Assembly: GCA_022360105.1 (NCBI GenBank)
Contig: JAKSDL010000700.1
Location: 1 to 7,165, forward strand
Direction: 5' to 3'
DNA length: 7,165 nucleotides
Source of the DNA: Pseudomonadota bacterium
GTDB lineage: Bacteria > SAR324 > XYD2-FULL-50-16 > JAHJRI01
The notes below the pieces were generated by a model. The model did no database searches, had not been told where the DNA came from, and saw nothing but the letters and a program-made list of their open reading frames with translations. How positions within the stretch are numbered: position 1 is the stretch's first letter; the number at the start of each line of letters is the position of its first letter. Shown here piece after piece: positions 1 to 6,228 of the stretch. The position numbers were made by a program, and so were the translations under genes.

Positions 1-408
1 CAGGTCATCATACTACTGATCATCTCGTTGATATTAAACGTGAACCTGACCATGGTCGGATTGGGTGCCGTTGTGTCAAGTTTAATTTCCTGGGCGTTAG
101 ATCCTTTGTTGAATTCCCTGGGAAGCTATGTTCTGACTGACATCCCGCAGCTAACAGGTTTGTTTACAATAATGTTCAACAGCACCTTCTGGATGTTGAC
201 CCGCTTCAACAACACAGTCGTCATGGGTGGCTTTGTGCTTGGTGTGTTCTCTGCCGTGCCCCTCTATTTCATCTTTAAACAGATGGTAGTGTTGATCAGG
301 AAAAATATTGTCACAAAACTAGCCGATTCCAAACTGGCAAAAGTTATCAAAAGAAGCTGGATCTACGGTATTTACAGTAAAATCAATGCAGTGGGGACAA
401 GAATATGA
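1..408 (+). CDS. TIGR03546-type small membrane protein, 5' end missing
   Basis: The reading frame is open to the left edge, so the true start lies outside the window; the TTG at 28 is only the first possible start inside it and is probably not used. The visible 135 residues are strongly hydrophobic at the start (visible residues about 1-25, beginning QVIILLIISLILNVNLT) and again in the middle (GGFVLGVFSAVPLYFIFKQM), followed by a basic C-terminal tail rich in Lys and Arg. This fits a small inner-membrane protein with at least two membrane segments. The TGA stop overlaps the ATG of the next gene (ATGA, 405-408), which suggests translational coupling. The pairing with the next gene is the main reason for the TIGR03546 assignment; this family is uncharacterised and about 150 residues long, so perhaps 20-30 residues are missing. 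Function unknown. It may be distantly related to DUF2062-type membrane proteins, but I cannot confirm that. Confidence 0.72.
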   Translation, partial: QVIILLIISLILNVNLTMVGLGAVVSSLISWALDPLLNSLGSYVLTDIPQLTGLFTIMFNSTFWMLTRFNNTVVMGGFVLGVFSAVPLYFIFKQMVVLIRKNIVTKLADSKLAKVIKRSWIYGIYSKINAVGTRI

Positions 409-2222
409 TTAGAAAATCTGCACTCATTATCATCGGCATTGCTGCTGCAGTAGCTGCTTTTTTTATTTTTGTACTTGGGGATTCCTTTGTTGAGGATTTG
501 GCTGAGTTTTCTTTTGGAAAAATCCTGAAAACAGAAGTGGACATTGATGGATTAGACATCGAGCTTGCCTCTACCACCGCCGGCCTGGAATCGATTAGTA
601 TCAAGGACCCTGATGATCTTTCAGTTGACTTGATCACAACAGGTTCAGCTGAATTTGACCTGATCGGCATGCAACTACTGGCTAAGAAGTTAGCGATCAC
701 TGAAATGTCTTTGAATGATGTAGTGATCGATTCGGAACTGAAAAAACTGGACCGCAGCAAGGATATCGATAAGGAATCGGTTGAAGCATCAGTCGGAAAG
801 CTAGCGGATAATCTGCCGGAACTTGATCTGGACGTACTGGCCAGAGAATTGGATATCGATCAATATGTGCACCCCGAAAAATTAAAATCGATTCAGGCCA
901 TTAAAAAAGCTGAAAAAGAGGGAAAAGAAAAAATAGCTTATTGGGATGATAAATTAAAAACGACAACGTTAGACAAAGACATTAAGCAAATTCAAAAAGA
1001 TGCAGACAAGCTGAGACGAGCTAAATTAAAGACTATTTTTGATTACCAAAAAGCCATTGAGGATCTAAAGAAACTTGAAACTAAAACCAATAAAACTATC
1101 AAGGAAGTTAATGAGTTAAACAAAAAGGCCAATGAAGATCTGAAATTTGTTTCCACCAACTACAGTGAAATCAAAAGGCTGACGGAAGAAGATATCAAGG
1201 GCGCGGAAAAACTGGCCAACCTGAAAGATATTAACGCCAAACATATCGGTATGATGCTTTTTGGCAGGGAAGTCGTTGCGCAATACGAACAGGTCATGCG
1301 TTATCTCGAAATTGCGCGTGGTTTTTTTGGAGAAAAGGAAGAAAAACCAAAAAGAAAGCAAGGACGCACCATCTCGTTTCCGGTTACCTCAAAGGTTTAC
1401 CCCGGATTTTTGATTGAACATCTGAACATAAACGGTCAGCTCACCAAAAAAGCCCAACCAATGATCAATTGGGCAGGTTCTGTAAACGGATTAACCCTGG
1501 AACAGAACATTTCCGGAGAATCCACCGTATTTGATATTTCAGGTGATGAAATCGGTAAACCAACCAAATATCACGTTCAAGGTGTGTTTGATAATCGCGG
1601 TGAGACCGATGTTTACAAATTGGCCCTGAAAGGAACGCAGTTGGAACTGAAAAAAGTGGATTTAAAAAAGGGAGACAAAACCTGGCCTGACCATTTCAGT
1701 TCCAAGGATGCAGAGCTTACGGTGGAATTGAGGTTAAATCAAGTCACCATGGAAGGAACGGTATTGTTGGTTGCCAAATCGATTCAATTTGGATTCGCCG
1801 GAAATCAAACAGAAGGCTTAAGCGAAACAGATCGAGCGGTTCGGGAGACCTTTGAAGATATAAAATCCGTGGAGATAAAATCTGTGATCAAAGGCAAACT
1901 GGATAATCCTCAATTCTCTGTTTCCTCCAATGTTGACCGGATATTGGCAAAGCGCCTGGAAGCCATGGTTGGAAAGAAAATCCGGGAAGCAAGGGCAGCA
2001 ATCAGAAACAATATTGAAGGGCAGGTCAACCGGCAGCGAAAAGCCGCGGACAACAGACTGAACAAAGAGAAACAAAAAGTGTTAAAACAGGTCAATGCCT
2101 ATCAAGAGCAGATTAAGGCAGAAAGAAAAAATCTTGAAAGACGAGTAAAAGAATACGAAAAAAAGCAGAAGAAAGCCCTGGAAGATGAAGCGCGGAAGAA
2201 GCTGCAGAATTTATTTAGATGA
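405..2222 (+). CDS. TIGR03545-type membrane-anchored coiled-coil protein with AsmA-like N-terminal region
   Basis: 605 residues. An N-terminal signal-anchor (two basic residues, then a hydrophobic run at about 5-25) should place the rest of the protein in the periplasm. Residues about 44-110 have the short beta-strand rhythm typical of AsmA/DUF748 N-termini (VDIDGLDIEL, then SAEFDLIGMQLLAKKLAIT and SLNDVVID). Residues about 158-275 are highly charged and helical, a likely coiled coil. A second region of beta-rich repeats (about 325-510) follows, then a very basic C-terminal coiled coil at about 535-603. Start ATG overlaps the upstream stop by 4 bases, with a G-rich stretch (GTGGGG) at a plausible Shine-Dalgarno distance. 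The family is uncharacterised; from memory it is sparse, limited to outer-membrane bacteria and often encoded as this two-gene pair. A role at the envelope, perhaps in lipid transport as for AsmA-like proteins, is inference only. Confidence 0.75.
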   Translation: MIRKSALIIIGIAAAVAAFFIFVLGDSFVEDLAEFSFGKILKTEVDIDGLDIELASTTAGLESISIKDPDDLSVDLITTGSAEFDLIGMQLLAKKLAITEMSLNDVVIDSELKKLDRSKDIDKESVEASVGKLADNLPELDLDVLARELDIDQYVHPEKLKSIQAIKKAEKEGKEKIAYWDDKLKTTTLDKDIKQIQKDADKLRRAKLKTIFDYQKAIEDLKKLETKTNKTIKEVNELNKKANEDLKFVSTNYSEIKRLTEEDIKGAEKLANLKDINAKHIGMMLFGREVVAQYEQVMRYLEIARGFFGEKEEKPKRKQGRTISFPVTSKVYPGFLIEHLNINGQLTKKAQPMINWAGSVNGLTLEQNISGESTVFDISGDEIGKPTKYHVQGVFDNRGETDVYKLALKGTQLELKKVDLKKGDKTWPDHFSSKDAELTVELRLNQVTMEGTVLLVAKSIQFGFAGNQTEGLSETDRAVRETFEDIKSVEIKSVIKGKLDNPQFSVSSNVDRILAKRLEAMVGKKIREARAAIRNNIEGQVNRQRKAADNRLNKEKQKVLKQVNAYQEQIKAERKNLERRVKEYEKKQKKALEDEARKKLQNLFR

Positions 2223-2243
2223 CGCGGATATCAAAAATTGGAG

Positions 2244-2265
2244 GATGGGCAACTCGTTGCCCATC
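2244..2265. terminator. Perfect 10-bp inverted repeat between convergent genes, possible terminator
   Basis: GATGGGCAAC (2244-2253) is followed after two bases by its exact reverse complement GTTGCCCATC (2256-2265); a 9-bp stem with a CTCG tetraloop is the likely RNA form. On the plus strand no T-run follows. On the minus strand a run of five Ts (2237-2233) begins six bases after the stem, so it could end transcription of the acs operon about 150 bases past the activator stop. The spacing is not ideal for a classical intrinsic terminator. The rest of the 2223-2412 gap shows nothing else I can support. Confidence 0.5.
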
Positions 2266-2412
2266 AACAGGACAGATCGAACAAGTTCTAAAACAACAAA
2301 CACATCCATTCAATACAGAGAAAACACTATTCTGAATACTTTCGAAATTCTCTCCTAGGCTCTGACAGATCCCTCACTATCTTCAGGATACCATTCCGTT
2401 CAAGGTTGACAT

Positions 2413-4299
2413 TTATACCGAAGGGAACAACGAACCATCCGTATGCGGAAGGAACAAAGCTGCGGTATATTGCTCCATATAGGCAGGGTCTGTGCTTAAG
2501 TCAATATAGGTGATTCGTTTGGCTAACTCCTGCTGTTTTAATCTGAACTCTTTGGAATGGAGCAGCATGGTAGAACCTATCAATGAGGTATTTCCCAGGA
2601 ACTCAAACGTCGAACGTTTCAGATCCGGAAGCAGGCCGATAGCGATACTGTCTTCCAAGTCCAGATATCTTCCGAATCCGCCGGCAATATAAAACCTGTC
2701 AACTGCATCAAAATCTATTCCCACCTGATCCAACAATAACCTATAGGCCGAATATATGGCTGCCTTTGCCCGGATCACATTTTCAATTTCGGTTTCCGAA
2801 ATGGTGATTGGCTCGCCTTCCGCACTTTCCTCCGCTGTAACAATGATATACCTGGCCTGCCTGCCTTCGAATTCAATACATGGCGATGACTTTGAGCGGC
2901 TTAGTTTGCCGGAAGGATCAAGCCACCCGGTTTTAAAAAGTTGCGCGAGAAGGGAAATAATTCCTGAACCGCAGATTCCCCTGGCTTTAGCATCCTGTAT
3001 GATTTCAACACCGGCTTTTCCGCTCTCCGGATCTACGGAAATTGATTCGATGGCTCCTTTGGCCGCCCTCATCCCGAATTGCAGTCCGCCCCCTTCAAAG
3101 GCCGGTCCGGCCGAGCAGGCACATGCAAGTATAAAATCCTGATTGCCGATGGCCAACTCTCCGTTGGTTCCGATATCTAAAAACATGCTGATACTATCTT
3201 CCCTGTCCGCCAGATCCGTGCAAAGCAATCCCGCGGTTATATCCCCTCCTACATAGCTGCCAACAGCCGGAGATATATGAATGGGGGCTAACGGATGGAT
3301 AGTCAGTTTCAGCTCTTTTGCGGTAAATTCCGGAAAACTAAGCGCCGCAGGAGTGTAAGGTTCCAATCTAATGTATTCCGGTGAGATGCCCAACAACAAA
3401 TGAATCATGGTTGTATTTCCGGAAACAACTGCCGACAAAACCTGCTTATGCTGCAACTTCAACTCATCCAGCGCTTCACTCAGCAGGCTGTTGATGGAAT
3501 CTGTCACCTTTTGCCGAAGTTCTTCGAGTCTTGACGGTCTTTTGGCATAATTGATCCGACTGATAATATCTGCACCGCAACTCAGCTGCTGGTTGTACCC
3601 GCTTTTTATGATCGTTGTTTCCCTGCCGGATAATGCTGCAAGTCGAATGGATATTGAAGTGGTTCCCAGGTCTATCGCAACCCCATATATCCCGGTTTGT
3701 TGATGTCCGGATTGGATATCCAGCACCCTTACCGAACCTGGCTGCCCGTAAGCCAACACGGAAATACGTCCCTCATCTTCCCGAATCCTGGTGGACATGC
3801 AATGCAAAACAGCTAATGGAATATCAATCTTTTGAGCAGGAAAATAGTCTTGGAGAGTGCTTACTAATCGTTCGTGATCGGATTTAGGGAATTCCAGCCC
3901 CGATAATGCAATGGAAAGGTTGTGACAGAAAATTCCGGAATGCATTTCCCAGGCTTTGGGAAAACGATCCACTGCTATTCTTTGAATATCCGGATCCGAA
4001 TCAGCGAATTGCCCCTGGTTGTCAATAGGAGGCGGGATTTCCAAAGTGGCATTATTACTGCCAACAGTCGCTTTGCATGCCTGGATGTAACCTTCCTTAA
4101 CAGCCTCACTCGACAGGGTGGAATCTTCCGCAGAATTCAAGGTTCCTTCTGCCACTCGAACAACGCACTTTCCACAGGTTCCTTTTGCACCACAGGGAGC
4201 CTCAATATCTACCCCAACTTGTTTTGCCGCCTCAAGGAGGCCAGTTCCCTCTTGTACAGAACCGGAGGTACCTGATGGTAAAAAACGGATCGTTGGCAT
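2413..4299 (-). CDS. RACo-type reductive activator of the corrinoid iron-sulfur protein (2Fe-2S ferredoxin plus ASKHA ATPase, DUF4445)
   Basis: 628 residues, matching the usual length of about 630 for RACo. Such proteins couple ATP hydrolysis to one-electron reduction of inactive Co(II) corrinoid to Co(I). The N-terminal domain (about 1-85) has the plant-type [2Fe-2S] ligand pattern C36-x5-C42-x2-C45 with a fourth Cys at 75. A linker and middle domain (about 90-200) lead to an actin-like ASKHA domain: DLGTT at 210-214, SGNTTMIHLLLG at 293-304, GGDITAG at 351-357, LDIGTNGE at 374-381, a CSAGPAFEGGG loop from 395, GICGSG at 441-446 and the adenosine motif IAGGFGRYLD at 538-547. All motifs look intact. 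It starts 9 bases after the acsC stop; the AGGGAT overlapping that stop is a reasonable ribosome-binding site. Related activators serve methyltransferase corrinoid proteins (RamA-like, MtvL-like), but the position right after acsC makes CoFeSP the likely partner. Confidence 0.9.
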   Translation of the reverse strand: MPTIRFLPSGTSGSVQEGTGLLEAAKQVGVDIEAPCGAKGTCGKCVVRVAEGTLNSAEDSTLSSEAVKEGYIQACKATVGSNNATLEIPPPIDNQGQFADSDPDIQRIAVDRFPKAWEMHSGIFCHNLSIALSGLEFPKSDHERLVSTLQDYFPAQKIDIPLAVLHCMSTRIREDEGRISVLAYGQPGSVRVLDIQSGHQQTGIYGVAIDLGTTSISIRLAALSGRETTIIKSGYNQQLSCGADIISRINYAKRPSRLEELRQKVTDSINSLLSEALDELKLQHKQVLSAVVSGNTTMIHLLLGISPEYIRLEPYTPAALSFPEFTAKELKLTIHPLAPIHISPAVGSYVGGDITAGLLCTDLADREDSISMFLDIGTNGELAIGNQDFILACACSAGPAFEGGGLQFGMRAAKGAIESISVDPESGKAGVEIIQDAKARGICGSGIISLLAQLFKTGWLDPSGKLSRSKSSPCIEFEGRQARYIIVTAEESAEGEPITISETEIENVIRAKAAIYSAYRLLLDQVGIDFDAVDRFYIAGGFGRYLDLEDSIAIGLLPDLKRSTFEFLGNTSLIGSTMLLHSKEFRLKQQELAKRITYIDLSTDPAYMEQYTAALFLPHTDGSLFPSV

Positions 4300-4308
4300 G
4301 ATAGATCC

Positions 4309-5652
4309 CTAAGCAGCCAACACATTGCTGATGAAGCTTTCAATATCTGCTGATTCCTGGGGACCGACCACCACCTTCCAACCGGGCAGATTGTCTTCCA
4401 ATTCACCACTGATTTGTGACACATAACCGGGGATAATGAGTTGTCGGGAATTGACCCTGGTTTCCAGATCTTTGTCTTTGATAAATTTAGCAATACCGGA
4501 GGCAGAGAACTTACCGGCAGCCCAGGAGGTCAGCACGCTCATTCCTTCGCACTCAGGAACTACCAGCCAGGCGCTCAATCCGCTGTTTTCGATCTCGCCG
4601 CTGATAATGAAATAAGTGAGTGAAAAATTCGTTGTGACAAACACCGGAGAGTCAGGACCGGGCTCTCCAACAGCATAAATATCCGGTTCCACCTGAATGG
4701 GTTTCTGCGGATCAGTGTAAATATTCATGCGGGATGTCATTAACGCTACCAGTTGTGAAGGATCATAACTCGGTAGCACGCAAATACCGCCAAACTTTGT
4801 TATCTCGTTGACTCCGGATACAATGATGTCCGAATAATCAGAGGAATCCAAAAATTTCAAGGTGGGATACCCCAGGGATTTCAGGTTATCCTTCAGGGCT
4901 GCTTTTCTGGCGATAGAATTTGCCTGAAACTGCTCAGCCAGGGAGTGGGTTTGGAATTGAAGAACCAAATCGTTAAAACCTTTTTCTTTGATTTTAGTGG
5001 TCAGTAAAGTTAACTCATTCAAATCCGGGGCAGTGACCGCCAGGGCATGACCGTGTTCCATAGCAGCTTTCACCAGTTCGTCGTCAATAGCGGAGGTAGT
5101 CGGAGCCAGAAGCGATCCCGTCCCGGACACGGCTTCTGCTGCGTCTATCAATGATTTTGTATTCTTACTTCGAAGGACCAGCGGTCTTTTGACAATCCCG
5201 TGGGCTTTTTTAACCAGGTCCAGATAATGCTGGGTGTCCTCACTCTTGTTTGTGACAGCTACCATGTCGATCACCAGGGTTTCACCAACTCGTTCCATTT
5301 TGTATTTGGCAAGAGCGTGCAGAGTTTCATCTACCTCGTCAGAACTGTCCGTATCGTTTACATTCACTGCCAACGCTGTTTGGTGTACATATGTCTTTTC
5401 GTGACGGTAAAACACAGTTTCTTCCCCCAATACCAGCGATTTGTCAGCGCCAAATGATACTGACTTAACCGGAGGTTCCGCCGCTGCCCCCAAAACAGCC
5501 TTCGCTTCATCCGAAGCATAAGGACAATCCGCCAAGTCCGCCTTCTTAGCCGCCAGTTTCATTGCAAACGCCATACAGGTATTAGACCCGCATTCCTTAC
5601 AATTGGTTTTGGGGAGGTATTTTTGTATTTGTAGGCCGGTTAATTTTTTCAT
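4309..5652 (-). CDS. acsC: CoFeSP large (gamma) subunit of the CO dehydrogenase/acetyl-CoA synthase system
   Basis: 447 residues, the normal length for AcsC/CdhE. With AcsD it forms the corrinoid iron-sulfur protein that takes a methyl group from methyl-tetrahydrofolate and gives it to acetyl-CoA synthase. The N-terminus carries the [4Fe-4S] domain with C18, C21, C26 and C43 (LPKTNCKECGSNTCMAFA), the cluster that feeds electrons to the cobalt. A TIM-barrel-like middle part follows. The C-terminal corrinoid-binding domain starts near residue 340 (TTNFSLTYFIISGEIE) and includes SVLTSWAAGKF and, near the end, SGELEDNLPGWKVVVGP, all typical of the family. ATG at 5652 gives an N-terminus that matches the family start. 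Its ribosome-binding site is weak (only an A/G-rich TAAGAAC upstream). Upstream lies the four-helix-bundle cassette rather than acsD directly; downstream the activator gene follows after 9 bases. Confidence 0.95.
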   Translation of the reverse strand: MKKLTGLQIQKYLPKTNCKECGSNTCMAFAMKLAAKKADLADCPYASDEAKAVLGAAAEPPVKSVSFGADKSLVLGEETVFYRHEKTYVHQTALAVNVNDTDSSDEVDETLHALAKYKMERVGETLVIDMVAVTNKSEDTQHYLDLVKKAHGIVKRPLVLRSKNTKSLIDAAEAVSGTGSLLAPTTSAIDDELVKAAMEHGHALAVTAPDLNELTLLTTKIKEKGFNDLVLQFQTHSLAEQFQANSIARKAALKDNLKSLGYPTLKFLDSSDYSDIIVSGVNEITKFGGICVLPSYDPSQLVALMTSRMNIYTDPQKPIQVEPDIYAVGEPGPDSPVFVTTNFSLTYFIISGEIENSGLSAWLVVPECEGMSVLTSWAAGKFSASGIAKFIKDKDLETRVNSRQLIIPGYVSQISGELEDNLPGWKVVVGPQESADIESFISNVLAA

Positions 5653-5691
5653 TGTTTATGTTCTTATTAATTCAAGTGTTTTGCTCTTGGT

Positions 5692-5712
5692 TAGAAGAAT
5701 CCGGAATCCTGA
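5692..5712 (+). repeat. Left inverted repeat of the cassette
   Basis: 21 bases starting TAGAAGAATCC; the reverse complement occurs at 6189-6209 with a single mismatch (G at 5703, against C in the partner). The match stops abruptly outside, which suggests a true boundary. Confidence 0.75.
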
Positions 5713-5724
5713 ATCCAGAATCCT
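5697..5724 (+). repeat. Four tandem heptamers GAATCCN
   Basis: Four head-to-tail copies without a break: GAATCCG, GAATCCT, GAATCCA, GAATCCT; only the seventh base varies. They overlap the left inverted repeat and end just before the stop codon of the four-helix-bundle gene. The first 15 bases (5697-5711) are also an exact inverted match to 6160-6174. Confidence 0.85.
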
Positions 5725-5732
5725 GCCTGAGC

Positions 5733-6095
5733 CTAATTAATATCGTTTCGAATTTTGGACGCGTATGATTCCAGAAGTTTACTTACGTCTTCCAATAAAT
5801 TCATTATCTCTCCGGAGTCACCAAAACCTAAGTCTTTAGCTAAAATGAGATAATATCTTGTTTCTTCTAACGATCCTTGAGCGATGTTTAAGAATCGATG
5901 TTTGTCGGCTTTTCCTCTTTTTTTAAATCCTTCAGCAATATTTGCAGGTACTGAAACGGCAGATCGCCTTAGCTGGGAAGTTAGTCCGTAAAGCTCATTT
6001 TTCGGGAAACTTACCGAATATTTATAGACTTCCTTCACTAATGAATGCGCCTTCTGCCAAACGATCAGATCCGTGAACTCTTTAGCCGGCTTCAT
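5733..6095 (-). CDS. Four-helix-bundle protein, 23S rRNA intervening-sequence (IVP) family, TIGR02436
   Basis: 120 residues, the usual length. The family signature is clear: DLIVWQKAHSLVKEVYKYS at the N-terminus, then LTSQLRRSAVSVPANIAEGF and SLEETRYYLILAKDLGF. Members fold as four-helix bundles that assemble into a pentamer with a basic surface; they are encoded in intervening sequences of 23S rRNA in some bacteria, and the Avd accessory protein of diversity-generating retroelements is related. Their molecular role outside Avd is unclear; nucleic-acid binding is the usual proposal. Here there is no rRNA and no reverse transcriptase in view: the gene sits between acsD and acsC, same strand, bracketed by inverted repeats. 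It looks AT-richer than its neighbours (35% GC in a sampled 60-base line against 50% in an acsD line), consistent with an insertion. The ribosome-binding site before ATG 6095 is weak. The gene appears intact. Confidence 0.93.
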   Translation of the reverse strand: MKPAKEFTDLIVWQKAHSLVKEVYKYSVSFPKNELYGLTSQLRRSAVSVPANIAEGFKKRGKADKHRFLNIAQGSLEETRYYLILAKDLGFGDSGEIMNLLEDVSKLLESYASKIRNDIN

Positions 6096-6123
6096 ATCGC
6101 TTTATCAATAATATTCAAAGTTT

Positions 6124-6181
6124 CAGATTCGGAATCATGAATTCTTTTCCTTCAAGATACAGGATTCCGGATTCAAGATTC
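6124..6181 (+). repeat. Inner right-hand GGATTC heptamers and small palindrome
   Basis: AGGATTC (6161-6167), CGGATTC (6168-6174) and the degenerate AAGATTC (6175-6181) are tandem heptamers in the orientation opposite to those at 5697-5724. 6160-6174 is an exact 15-base inverted match to 5697-5711. A small palindrome, GATTC-G-GAATC, lies at 6126-6136 just upstream of the four-helix-bundle start. Confidence 0.7.
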
Positions 6182-6188
6182 TTTCCCC

Positions 6189-6209
6189 TCAGGATTCGGG
6201 ATTCTTCTA
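6189..6209 (-). repeat. Right inverted repeat of the cassette
   Basis: Contains the tandem heptamers AGGATTC (6191-6197) and GGGATTC (6198-6204) followed by TTCTA. Read on the minus strand it matches 5692-5712 at 20 of 21 positions. It ends 19 bases from the acsD stop codon. Confidence 0.75.
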
Positions 6210-6228
6210 GATCTTAAACTTCTATCCC

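Larger units (their letters stand above)
5692..6209 (-). mobile_element. Putative IVS-like cassette: four-helix-bundle gene bracketed by inverted repeats
   Basis: A block of 518 bp between acsD and acsC whose two outer ends are near-perfect inverted copies (20 of 21 bases). It contains a single gene of the 23S-rRNA intervening-sequence protein family and further GGATTC-type heptamers inside the right end. Without it, 58 bp would separate the acsD stop from the acsC start, a normal operon gap. No target-site duplication is visible and there is no transposase, so the limits and the mobility are inference from the repeats and the gene type. Confidence 0.45.

Noticed and set aside
2510..4312. Plus-strand open frames inside the activator gene
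   Set aside because: They lie opposite a protein with all family motifs intact, and their translations look like no family I know; they are antisense shadows.
4209..4493. Minus-strand open frame across the acsC/activator junction
   Set aside because: It is out of frame with both well-supported genes and has no recognisable features.
5733..6095. Avd-type accessory gene of a diversity-generating retroelement
   Set aside because: No reverse transcriptase, template repeat or variable repeat is visible in the window; the IVP-type annotation is the safer one.
5692..6209. CRISPR array or 23S rRNA intervening sequence proper
   Set aside because: The repeats are 7-base units without spacers, and no rRNA sequence flanks the block; acsD and acsC are on either side.
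5680..6220. Target-site duplication around the cassette
   Set aside because: The bases just outside 5692 and 6209 share no convincing direct repeat, so no insertion mechanism can be claimed.
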